From contig CAIZVZ010000007.1 in the NCBI GenBank assembly GCA_903936565.1, positions 1 to 58,801 of the forward strand: DNA of 58,801 nt. Reading direction: 5' to 3'. Below are positions 1-8,945 of the stretch, piece after piece. A program made the translations under genes and the position numbers. The notes under the pieces were generated by a model. The model was not told the DNA's origin. It did no database searches and saw only the letters and a program-made list of their open reading frames with translations. This DNA comes from an uncultured bacterium. Its GTDB lineage: Bacteria > Patescibacteriota > Minisyncoccia > Phycocordibacterales > CAIZLB01. The number at the start of each line of letters is the position of its first letter. Within the stretch, counting starts at the first letter, position 1.

Positions 1-321
1 AAACTATCCATCGACAAGAAGGGAAGAACATATCAGATACTAACCGTTGAACCAAATGACACAATAGACATCAGTATCAAGAATACAAACAAGACTCTTC
101 CTATTACAATCTTCGACAACAATCCAATCAAACCAAACAAAGACAAGAACAACAACATTACTCTATCCTTGAACGCTCCAAAAGAGCAGGGGACAAGGGT
201 GCTAACTGTTGGAGACTTGACTCTGGAGATTAGGGTGAAGGTACAAGCTCCTGCACCTGTGCCGAAGGTGGAGAAGAAGTTGACTCCTATTGTGAAGATG
301 TGGAAGTGGTTTGTAAAATAA
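1..321 (+). CDS. C-terminal part of a hypothetical protein (truncated by window edge)
   Basis: Frame 1 open from base 1 to TAA at 319-321; KLSIDKKGRTYQILTVEPNDTIDISIKNTNKT...VKMWKWFVK. Confidence 0.6.
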   Translation, partial: KLSIDKKGRTYQILTVEPNDTIDISIKNTNKTLPITIFDNNPIKPNKDKNNNITLSLNAPKEQGTRVLTVGDLTLEIRVKVQAPAPVPKVEKKLTPIVKMWKWFVK

Positions 322-394
322 AAGACCGAGAATGGTGCTGTGGCACATTATAATATTCTTTGAACAATCAATTAATCTTGCTATACTAAACACT

Positions 395-562
395 ATGAAG
401 AAAATTAGAACAATACTTGTGTTTCTTGGTTTATTGATTGCACTTATACCAGCATTCCTATCGGTTTGGGGAGGAGTAAAGAATTGGATTGTAACAATTC
501 TTGGTTTATTAGTTGCTGTTTTATCTTATCTATACATTCATGCGCAGCAAACAAAAAAATAG
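395..562 (+). CDS. small membrane protein
   Basis: MKKIRTILVFLGLLIALIPAFLSVWGG..., two hydrophobic segments; start refined from ORF 332..562; TATACT box just upstream. Confidence 0.5.
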   Translation: MKKIRTILVFLGLLIALIPAFLSVWGGVKNWIVTILGLLVAVLSYLYIHAQQTKK

Positions 563-1997
563 CAATTGGAAATATATTAAGCACCTTCTTGGTGGCAAAA
601 ATGTACCCTACATCTTAGGAGGGGTATTTTTGTTAATCTTAGTTTTATTTGTTTTGCCTAACATATTCTCTGTAACGTTCGACGCGAGCCATATGAAGGC
701 GGATGTCAATTCTGCTGTGCCAATTTCATCTGCTGCAATTACGTCATCAACAGACATGATGGCATCTGAAGGAAATAGTCAGGTGCTATCAGCGTCATCT
801 ACTGCTAACTCCATGTCAGGAATGGAATTTGATCCAAATAATCCAATAATTAAAACTCAAGCTGGTGCAACGCACTTAAAAACACCAACGCCATTAAAGG
901 CTGTGTATATATCTAGTTGGGTAGCTGGTTCAAATGATATCAAAAATAGAATTAAAAAATTAATAATAGATACGGAACTTAACGCTGTGATTATTGATTT
1001 TAAAGATTCAACAGGAATGCTTTCTGCAGAAACCGGTGTACCTGAAATAGATGGTATGGGTTGTGTCGAGCATAGAATTAAGGATGTTAAGGGTCTTATA
1101 AAGGAATTCCATGATCAGGGTATTTATGTAATAGCCAGAGTCGCGGTATTTCAAGACTCTTGTTTGTCAAAAAAATATCCAGAGTATGCAGTTAAAAGAA
1201 AAAGTGATGGGGGTATTTGGAAAGATAGAAAAGGAATCTCTTGGGTATATGCTGGTTCAAAGGAAGTTTGGGATTACAATGTAAAGATTGCTAGGGTTGC
1301 ATATTCTATTGGTTTCGATGAGATTAATCTTGATTATATAAGATTCCCATCCGACGGAAACATGAAGGATATATCTTACCCAGTCAACATTGTTGCAGAT
1401 TCTGTTGTACAAAAGTCAAAGACTATAAAAAGCACATCTACAATATCCGCTTCGTCAACAAAGCTTGCTGGAACCGATGCTCCACTTGAGGTGAGTGAGG
1501 TTTCTGATACAACAATTAACACACGAGCTAATATTCTTTCAAGATTCTTTGCTTATATGGATAAGGAACTTAGAAAGAGTGGGGAAGATAGGCCAAAGAT
1601 TTCGGCTGATGTGTTTGGTATGGTTGCAACTAATACAGATGATTTGGGAATAGGGCAGGTGTTGGAGAAAATATTACCATACGTTGATTACATGTCTCCA
1701 ATGGTTTATCCATCACACTTTGCATCAGGTTGGAATGGTTATACAAAGCCAGCTACAAGACCGTATGATGTTATTCATGTTTCTATGAGTAAAGCAGTGG
1801 CGAGAGCGAAAGCGATGGGGCAAGATCCTAAAAAGCTTCGTCCATGGCTTCAAGATTTTAATTTAGGTGCAACCTATACTCCGGAGATGGTTAAGGCGCA
1901 AATGCGGGGGGTTTATGATTCTGGATTGGATAGCTGGATGATTTGGGACCCTGCAAATAAATATAGTAGTTCAAAGCAAATTTTGTCGAAGGAATAG
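540..1997 (+). CDS. putative glycoside hydrolase, DUF4015/COG1306-like, membrane anchored
   Basis: N-terminal TM; KAVYISSWVAGS...LNAVIIDFKDSTG...FDEINLDYIRFPSDG...YVDYMSPMVYPSHF motifs. Confidence 0.8.
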   Translation: MRSKQKNSNWKYIKHLLGGKNVPYILGGVFLLILVLFVLPNIFSVTFDASHMKADVNSAVPISSAAITSSTDMMASEGNSQVLSASSTANSMSGMEFDPNNPIIKTQAGATHLKTPTPLKAVYISSWVAGSNDIKNRIKKLIIDTELNAVIIDFKDSTGMLSAETGVPEIDGMGCVEHRIKDVKGLIKEFHDQGIYVIARVAVFQDSCLSKKYPEYAVKRKSDGGIWKDRKGISWVYAGSKEVWDYNVKIARVAYSIGFDEINLDYIRFPSDGNMKDISYPVNIVADSVVQKSKTIKSTSTISASSTKLAGTDAPLEVSEVSDTTINTRANILSRFFAYMDKELRKSGEDRPKISADVFGMVATNTDDLGIGQVLEKILPYVDYMSPMVYPSHFASGWNGYTKPATRPYDVIHVSMSKAVARAKAMGQDPKKLRPWLQDFNLGATYTPEMVKAQMRGVYDSGLDSWMIWDPANKYSSSKQILSKE

Positions 1998-2060
1998 TTT
2001 GTGGCTTCTCGCTGGTAATAAAACTTTTTTCGCATTATACTGTATATAAATAATTAATAT

Positions 2061-4142
2061 ATGTACGACGAAGAAAAAGTAACATACTTTGGTTTAACTG
2101 ACGCGAGAAATAAGCGTGTGCGATTTGGCATTAAAGCAAAAGATAGAGCTCGTCATGTCTATACTATTGGAAAGACTGGAATGGGAAAATCAACTCTTCT
2201 AGAAAACTTAGCTGTTCAAGATATTCAGAATGGGGAAGGGCTTGCCTTTATTGATCCCCACGGAAAGTCTGCTGATTTGCTTTTGGAATATATACCAGAG
2301 CATCGTAAAAAAGACGTCGTGTATTTTGCTCCTTTTGATCTTGATTATCCTATCGCCTTTAATGCCCTTGAGGATGTCGATGTTACGAAGAGGTATCTTG
2401 TTGCAAATGGTTTGATGAGTGCGTTTAAAACAATCTGGGTTGATGCATTTTCTGCTAGAATGGAATATATTTTGAATAATATAATGCTTGCACTCTTGGA
2501 GTACCCGAGCTCAACTTTGATGTCAGTTAATAGAATGCTCACGGATAAGGATTTTAGAAATGCTGTGGTTGCTAATGTTACAGACCCTACAGTTAAAGCT
2601 TTTTGGGTAGATGAGTATGCAAAGTATACAGAAAAGTTTGCCGCAGAAGCTGCTCCTGCAATTCAGAATAAGGTTGGACAATTTGTAGGTAATCCTCTTG
2701 TGAGAAATATTATAGGTCAACCTGTATCTGGCTTTGATATTAGAGATATAATGGACAATAAGAAAATTTTGATAGTTAACTTATCAAAAGGACGTGTAGG
2801 GGAGGCTAATGCAAATCTATTGGGTGCAATGTTGATTACAAAGATTTATCTTGCTGCCATGTCGCGCGCGGACTTAAAAGAAGAAGAATTAAAAAATACT
2901 CCCCAGTTTTATTTATATGTTGACGAGTTTCAAAACTTTGCCAATGAAACATTTGCGGATATTTTATCAGAGGCTAGAAAATACAAATTAAGCTTAACTA
3001 TTGCTCACCAATATGTAGAACAGATGACAGAAGATGTGAGGGCTGCTGTTTTTGGAAACGTAGGAACAATGATTACATTTAGAGTTGGAGCATATGACGC
3101 TGCTGTTTTTGAAAAAGAATATTCACCGGAGTTCACCGCAGAGGATATGGTCAATCTTCAACAGTATCAAATGTATTTGAAGCTGATGATCGACGGCGTA
3201 ACTTCCAGGCCATTTTCTGCAATAGGAATGCCCCCAATCGCAAGGCCTGAAATTTCCTATGTTGAGGAAATAATTAACCTATCAAGGTCACAGTTTGCTA
3301 ATCCAAGAGAAAAGGTAGAAGAAGATATAAGAGATTGGCACATGCAAAAGATTGGAGCTAAAGAGGTGGTAAAAAAGACGAGTGAAAAATCATCAGCTTC
3401 CGAGCGTTCGTCGTCCGATAGACCTTCATCTTCTCGATCGTCGGAAAGATCTTCTTCGTCAGATAGATCCTCTGAGAGAGCATCTGGTAGGTCATTAGAA
3501 AGATCTACTGAAAGGTCACGCGATAGATCTTCTGAAAAAATAAATGAAGGCAGAGCAGAAAGAGCTCCACGACAAGAACCTCGTGGCCGTGATATTGAGC
3601 GAGATCGTACTGTCATGAGCCGTAGAGATGAGGCTGCAATTCGAGCAAGAGATGAAGACAGGCCTGTGATTGCAAGAAGGTCAGTAGAAAAACCAGTAGA
3701 TCACTCGATTGATAAGTCAGCGGAACTTGCTGTGGAAAAGATGTTTGAAAGCCCTGCTGTTACCATGGCAACAGACACTGTTGTTGCGCCCGCTGTTACA
3801 CCGGTCGCACCTAAGCCTAGTCATGTATCATTAAATACCTTATCGCATGGTAATGAAAATAAAGTAAAGAATCAGCAAAAGGATATTAAGCCTGAAAACG
3901 TAGCAGCCTTACGTGAAGCATTGCTTTCTGTAATGGGGGATAGTGAAATAAAGGTTGAGACTAAAGAGATTAAGGAATCTGTCGATGCGAATAAGGTTAT
4001 GGAAAATAAAGATAACCTTACGAGCAATGAGGTTAAGTATGATGCTGGGGAGTTAAAAAATAAGCAAGAAGAAGACAAGGCTTCTCACGCGGGAGCTCTA
4101 ACACCAGACGATCTTAAGAGAATTTTAGATATCAATCAATAG
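2061..4142 (+). CDS. TraG/VirD4-like type IV secretion/conjugation ATPase with Ser/Arg-rich C-terminal region
   Basis: Walker A GKTGMGKST, FIDPHGKSADLLL, YVDEFQNFA; SR-rich tail after ~residue 435. Confidence 0.8.
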   Translation: MYDEEKVTYFGLTDARNKRVRFGIKAKDRARHVYTIGKTGMGKSTLLENLAVQDIQNGEGLAFIDPHGKSADLLLEYIPEHRKKDVVYFAPFDLDYPIAFNALEDVDVTKRYLVANGLMSAFKTIWVDAFSARMEYILNNIMLALLEYPSSTLMSVNRMLTDKDFRNAVVANVTDPTVKAFWVDEYAKYTEKFAAEAAPAIQNKVGQFVGNPLVRNIIGQPVSGFDIRDIMDNKKILIVNLSKGRVGEANANLLGAMLITKIYLAAMSRADLKEEELKNTPQFYLYVDEFQNFANETFADILSEARKYKLSLTIAHQYVEQMTEDVRAAVFGNVGTMITFRVGAYDAAVFEKEYSPEFTAEDMVNLQQYQMYLKLMIDGVTSRPFSAIGMPPIARPEISYVEEIINLSRSQFANPREKVEEDIRDWHMQKIGAKEVVKKTSEKSSASERSSSDRPSSSRSSERSSSSDRSSERASGRSLERSTERSRDRSSEKINEGRAERAPRQEPRGRDIERDRTVMSRRDEAAIRARDEDRPVIARRSVEKPVDHSIDKSAELAVEKMFESPAVTMATDTVVAPAVTPVAPKPSHVSLNTLSHGNENKVKNQQKDIKPENVAALREALLSVMGDSEIKVETKEIKESVDANKVMENKDNLTSNEVKYDAGELKNKQEEDKASHAGALTPDDLKRILDINQ

Positions 4143-4161
4143 TAGATATTGTTTTTTTAAA

Positions 4162-5043
4162 CTATATCTTAACCCAGTCGAGCGGAGTAACGTCATTTGT
4201 GTTTGCTCTAGGGTCTCTAATCCAACGCTTTGGAGCGATGACAATTTTAGTCTTCTTTGGATTGAGCCATGCACCCCACCAGCTAAAGGAAGAATTGGCT
4301 ATAATGTTATGACTGCATTGACTCATGAGGTACATATCCTCCGCATCCTTTATCTCAGGTCTTGATACGCAAATGTAAGGGACCTCAGTCTTAAGATTTT
4401 CTTTGACCCAAGCAATATCATCTGAAAAGACGAATAAGACAAGTTGTTTTCCGCACAACTTTGATTGTAGGGTGGAAATTGCCTTGTAATAATATGTCAG
4501 GTCTAAAGTTCCGTGATATGCATTTGTATATTTATCTGTGATGAAATCACATCGTCTAATATGAAGAGATGTGCTGACACCTCCGTTATCGTCGACCTGC
4601 TTAATCCTGTCTTTAAAAAGTTTTGCCTTTTCGCTAAGTTTCTCTTTTAAAACAAGATCGTGTCGAAGTGTTGTTTCTATATCTGAGAAATATTTTTCAC
4701 TTTGCCATCTTCCATTTAGCGTAGATCCATCTTTGGCTTCTAGGTTTTTTGGTTCAAAAATATAACCATTATATGGATTGGCGATGTTTTTAATTGTATC
4801 TATGACTTTATCAAAATAGACTTTAACTAGGTCAATTCTAGAATTACTGTTCGCGTTTGAAGTTTTTGCTTGTATGTTGAAGTAATTTAATTGAAACTCC
4901 CTATACAGATCTCCAAATTCCTGGTCTTCAAATTGAGATACGTCAAGAATCAGGGGAGTCTCAAGTTTAAGGGAAACAGCCCTACCGAATGCATATTGAA
5001 ATAGCTGGTTTCCTAAACCACCCTTTAATTTGACCGTTATCAT
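4162..5043 (-). CDS. alpha-1,2-fucosyltransferase family (GT11)
   Basis: MITVKLKGGLGNQLFQYAFGRAVSLK, SLHIRRCDF, NSSFSWWGAWLN; start refined from ORF 4162..5115. Confidence 0.85.
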   Translation of the reverse strand: MITVKLKGGLGNQLFQYAFGRAVSLKLETPLILDVSQFEDQEFGDLYREFQLNYFNIQAKTSNANSNSRIDLVKVYFDKVIDTIKNIANPYNGYIFEPKNLEAKDGSTLNGRWQSEKYFSDIETTLRHDLVLKEKLSEKAKLFKDRIKQVDDNGGVSTSLHIRRCDFITDKYTNAYHGTLDLTYYYKAISTLQSKLCGKQLVLFVFSDDIAWVKENLKTEVPYICVSRPEIKDAEDMYLMSQCSHNIIANSSFSWWGAWLNPKKTKIVIAPKRWIRDPRANTNDVTPLDWVKI

Positions 5044-5160
5044 ATCGTCATAGTGTACGATTTTTAATGATTTTTTACAAATAGACAGATGGGCGAGTTT
5101 GTGTTTTGTAGCCAATTATGGCTAAAAATAATAAAACAACTGTGATATACTACCCCCATT

Positions 5161-7545
5161 ATGAATAAAACAAACACTTCGATTTGCGAATTTTTGAAAT
5201 ACGCAATAATTAGCCTTGTATTTTTAGTTCCTTTCGCTGACCTGATAATTGGGGAGTCGCTGTATTTTCCATTTATAACAGGTAAGGGTTTTATCGCAAG
5301 AGCTATAATTATAATAATTGCCTTACTGTATACATCTTTGGTTGTTAGGGACAGAAGTTACTTACCTAAAAAGAGTCCTATAGTATGGTCTGCAACAGCA
5401 TTTATTGTAGTTTTGTTTCTTGCTACCGTTAACTCTGTTGATCCCTGGAGGAGTTTTTGGAGTAATCAAGAGAGAATGGAGGGTTTTGCAACCTTGCTTG
5501 AGATGTTTGTTTTGTTTATTGCCGCAGCTGGTGTTTTTGGTAATTTCTTTGCACAAAAGTCAAAGGAGAAAAATATTATTGGGGCATGGCCGTCTGATTT
5601 TGGAGTTTGGAAATGGTTTCTACACACAATGTTGGTCTTGAGTGTTATTATGGGAATCTACGCATTCTCTCAAATGAAGTCTGCTGATGATCGTATCTTT
5701 GGAACACTTGGGAATTCTTCGTACTTGGGAGGTTATGCCATGGTCCACTGTTTCTTGGCGCTTTATATGGCAATCGACTCTATCAAACGAATGATGTTTT
5801 CTTTCAAGCAGATACCTGTAAAAGCAAGAGAGAATACCATCTTTGCCGATGTTATTGTAGCTGTCCTTTGTGTTGCGGTTGGAGTGTTTAATCTTGCTGT
5901 ACTATATCAAACTGGTACAAGAGGATCGTTTGTTGGTTTACTTATTGGTTTGCTCATAACAGCTGTAATTTGGGCTATCTTTGAAAGAAAACTACCTATA
6001 TTTAGATGGATTGGAATCGTTTCTATTATCATCGTGGTAGCTGTGGTTTCAGTGCTTGGTCTTACAAAGAATACAACATTTGTAAAAAGTAATTATTTGG
6101 TAAATAGATTTGCGCAGTTAATTACTTGGGATTTTGGAAAGGTTTTGGCTGACCAGGGTCATTCGAGAAAGATGATTTGGGGAATGGCTTATGAGGGTGT
6201 TAAAGAAAAGCCAGTACTAGGATGGGGACAAGATAATTACTCATATGTCTTTGCTAAATATTATGACCCAGCTATGTATGGGCAGGAGCAATGGTTTGAT
6301 AGAACGCACAACGTATTCTTTGACTGGCTAATTGCTGCAGGATTATTGGGTTTACTGGCGTATCTTGTGTTATTCTTGTCTGCTATCTATACGCTATGGA
6401 GAAAGACTGACGATAATTGGAGTGTAACTGAGCGTGCTGTTCTGACTGGAATGTTAATTGCGTATTTCGTCCACAATTTTTTTGTGTTTGATAATCTGGC
6501 AAGTTATATTTTCTTCTTTATAATTCTTGCATTTATAAATACTCGCGGACAAGGGGGAAGAACCCTTACTCACAAACCGCTAGTTGCCGATGATTATGTG
6601 TTGATAGTTGATATTGTGGCGGTTATAGTTTTGGCATATGTAATGTGGATTTCAGTTTTGTCACCATATAACTCAAGTGGAAACTTGATTAAGGCAATGC
6701 AGGATAAACAAAAGGTTCTGGTTGATAATAAAGAGCAAATTGTTTCTACTGATCCAAAGTTGAGGTTTAAATTAATTAAGGGTGTACTTGATGCAAATGA
6801 TTTAACCAGATCGGAGTCTCGCGAAAGATTGGTGGATATTGCTGCATCGATAATTATGCAGGTCAATAAGACCGATCCAGCACTTGCAAAGGAGGTCTAT
6901 GACTATACATTAGATCAATACGCCAAAGAAACAGCAGGCTCAAAGACAGACCCTAGACCGTGGTACTTCCAATCAATTTTCTATCAGAAGCTTGGAATGT
7001 ATGATAAATCATTGACGGCTATTCAGCAGGCATCAAAGCTTTCTCCAACAAAACAATCTTTCCTATTCTCAGAAGGTCAAATATTGTTGACTATGAAAAA
7101 GACAGATGAAGCGATGTCTGTATTTAAAAAGGCTTATGAATTAGATAAAAGAAATCCAGAAGCTCTAAAATACTATTCATTTAGTCTAATCGAAAATGGT
7201 AAAATAAATGATGTTGACCAACTGTTAAGCGATCACGTTAAATATAATTCAGCTTTCAAAGCAGAGACTATTTGGAATGACCCTGTGATTTTGCAGGCAT
7301 TAATGGACATAAAGAATTTTGATAAGGCAATTGCGATTGCAAAGAAAAAAGTGGATGATAATCCAAGTGATATTCAATCCCTAATTTCACTCTCTGCTGT
7401 ATATCTAAAATCAGGTGACAAATGGTCAGCGATTGAGGCGTTAAAAAAGATTAAGATGATTGAGCCTGGATATGCGTCTGATGTTGATAAGTATATTAAA
7501 GATATCCAGGATGGTAAGGATCCTTCAGCTCAAAATGCGAATTAA
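5161..7545 (+). CDS. O-antigen ligase/polymerase-like membrane protein with C-terminal TPR repeats
   Basis: Many TM segments; DRTHNVFFDWLIAAGLLGLLAYL; TPR-like C-terminus; TATACT box 5' of ATG. Confidence 0.8.
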   Translation: MNKTNTSICEFLKYAIISLVFLVPFADLIIGESLYFPFITGKGFIARAIIIIIALLYTSLVVRDRSYLPKKSPIVWSATAFIVVLFLATVNSVDPWRSFWSNQERMEGFATLLEMFVLFIAAAGVFGNFFAQKSKEKNIIGAWPSDFGVWKWFLHTMLVLSVIMGIYAFSQMKSADDRIFGTLGNSSYLGGYAMVHCFLALYMAIDSIKRMMFSFKQIPVKARENTIFADVIVAVLCVAVGVFNLAVLYQTGTRGSFVGLLIGLLITAVIWAIFERKLPIFRWIGIVSIIIVVAVVSVLGLTKNTTFVKSNYLVNRFAQLITWDFGKVLADQGHSRKMIWGMAYEGVKEKPVLGWGQDNYSYVFAKYYDPAMYGQEQWFDRTHNVFFDWLIAAGLLGLLAYLVLFLSAIYTLWRKTDDNWSVTERAVLTGMLIAYFVHNFFVFDNLASYIFFFIILAFINTRGQGGRTLTHKPLVADDYVLIVDIVAVIVLAYVMWISVLSPYNSSGNLIKAMQDKQKVLVDNKEQIVSTDPKLRFKLIKGVLDANDLTRSESRERLVDIAASIIMQVNKTDPALAKEVYDYTLDQYAKETAGSKTDPRPWYFQSIFYQKLGMYDKSLTAIQQASKLSPTKQSFLFSEGQILLTMKKTDEAMSVFKKAYELDKRNPEALKYYSFSLIENGKINDVDQLLSDHVKYNSAFKAETIWNDPVILQALMDIKNFDKAIAIAKKKVDDNPSDIQSLISLSAVYLKSGDKWSAIEALKKIKMIEPGYASDVDKYIKDIQDGKDPSAQNAN

Positions 7546-8407
7546 GAATTTGTTTAAAATTTTAGTGATCATACTAGCTCTAATTGGGCTGGTATTTTCA
7601 TGTGTGTTTATTGGTATGCAGTTTGGGATATTTAACGTTAAGGGTTCGATAGATAATCGTAATAGATTCTTTACGGCAACAGACGATAGCCAATCCTTGA
7701 TTTCTAAAATTCAAGCTGGTTTTAGAAACAGCATGGAGTCTACTAGAAAAACGGTTTTTCCTGATATAAGTTTTGCTTGGGTAAAATCAGATGAGTGGAT
7801 AGCGCTTAGCGGAGCGCTTACAAAAGACAGAGAGGTAATTAGGAAGGCCGCAGCTGATGCATCGATTAGTCCAAGAATTTTAGTTTCAGTCGTAATTGCT
7901 GAGCAAATTAGATTCTTTACATCTGACAGAGAAAACTTCAAAAGAGTTTTTGAGCCACTAAAGATTCTAGGTACGCTTTCACAGTTTTCTCTAGGAGTTA
8001 GTGGCATAAAACCTGAGACTGCAAAACTAATTGAAGATAATTTGAAAGATCCTAAAAGTGAATTTTATATCTCTAAAGAATATGAACACATTCTAGATTA
8101 CAAAGAAGGGGATGGTGATATATATAGTAGGTTAACGGATGAACATAATCACTATTATTCATATTTGTATACCGCGCTGTTTATTAAAGAAGTTGAGGCT
8201 CAATGGTCTCGCGCTGGATATGATATTTCAAACAGACCAGAAATTTTAGCAACAATTTTCAATCTTGGTTTTAATAAATCGTCTCCAAAAAAGGATCCAG
8301 AAGTTGCCGGATCAATCATTAGTATCGCGGGAGAAAAAATTTCTTTTGGAAGATTATCATACGAATTCTATTATTCTGGTGAGTTACTAGATATATTTGG
8401 TTTTTAA
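7535..8407 (+). CDS. hypothetical exported protein, possible lysozyme/transglycosylase-like fold
   Basis: N-terminal TM; ASISPRILVSVVIAEQIRFF...FSLGVSGIKPETAKLIEDNL; overlaps upstream stop by 11 nt; start refined from 7460. Confidence 0.5.
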   Translation: MRIKNLFKILVIILALIGLVFSCVFIGMQFGIFNVKGSIDNRNRFFTATDDSQSLISKIQAGFRNSMESTRKTVFPDISFAWVKSDEWIALSGALTKDREVIRKAAADASISPRILVSVVIAEQIRFFTSDRENFKRVFEPLKILGTLSQFSLGVSGIKPETAKLIEDNLKDPKSEFYISKEYEHILDYKEGDGDIYSRLTDEHNHYYSYLYTALFIKEVEAQWSRAGYDISNRPEILATIFNLGFNKSSPKKDPEVAGSIISIAGEKISFGRLSYEFYYSGELLDIFGF

Positions 8408-8566
8408 TTTGTTTTATCAAATTAATTTTTATTAGTTTAGATTTTTAATAATTATTTATTTCAAAAATAAATTCTACAGAATTACGTTGTAAATAAATAA
8501 TAAAATAGAATTCAAAAAAAGTAATTAATTTTATTTATCTAAAAAATATTTTTTAAAAATAAAAAT

Positions 8567-8590
8567 TAAAAAGTTATCCACAACTTTTTT
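8567..8590. promoter_or_regulatory. DnaA-box-containing palindrome, copy A
   Basis: taaaaagttatccacaactttttt; TTATCCACA at 8574-8582 inside inverted arms AAAAAGTT/AACTTTTT. Confidence 0.65.
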
Positions 8591-8693
8591 GAAAATAAAA
8601 TTGTTATTAATGAAAAAATGTTAGATAATTAACTTAACTACATGTGCATCGTCGGCGCGTGTAACATTAAAAAAATAATTTAAATTAAATTTT

Positions 8694-8807
8694 ATGGCAG
8701 CAAAAAAGAAAGTAGCAAAGAAGGCAGTAAAGAAGGCAGCTCCAAAGAAGAAAGTTGCAAAGAAGGCAGCTCCAAAGAAGAAAGTTGCAAAGAAAGGAAA
8801 GAAATAA
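8694..8807 (+). CDS. 37-aa Lys/Ala-rich basic microprotein (histone H1/AlgP-tail-like)
   Basis: MAAKKKVAKKAVKKAAPKKKVAKKAAPKKKVAKKGKK*; below ORF-track size cut-off; followed by terminator. Confidence 0.7.
   Translation: MAAKKKVAKKAVKKAAPKKKVAKKAAPKKKVAKKGKK
8730..8789 (+). repeat. 30-bp perfect tandem repeat x2 within the KA-rich ORF
   Basis: aagaaggcagctccaaagaagaaagttgca repeated twice. Confidence 0.9.
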
Positions 8808-8834
8808 TTTGACGATTATTTCCCACTTTAATAA

Positions 8835-8860
8835 AAATCTCGCGCAAGCGGGTTTTTTAT
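8835..8860 (+). terminator. Rho-independent terminator
   Basis: CTCGC-GCAA-GCGGG stem-loop followed by TTTTTT. Confidence 0.75.
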
Positions 8861-8885
8861 TTTGCCAAAAAACGGCGTGCTCTTT

Positions 8886-8911
8886 AAAGGGTGGGTATTA
8901 TTCCACCCTTT
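8886..8911 (+). other. 9-bp perfect hairpin upstream of secA
   Basis: AAAGGGTGG-GTATTATT-CCACCCTTT. Confidence 0.6.
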
Positions 8912-8945
8912 ATATAGTCCTCATTTTATGCTACCATAGCCACCT

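Noticed and set aside
3257-3616. 119-aa antisense ORF opposite the TraG-like gene
   Set aside because: It mirrors the Ser/Arg-rich repeat tract (Asp/Leu/Ser-rich translation), a by-product of biased codons on the coding strand.
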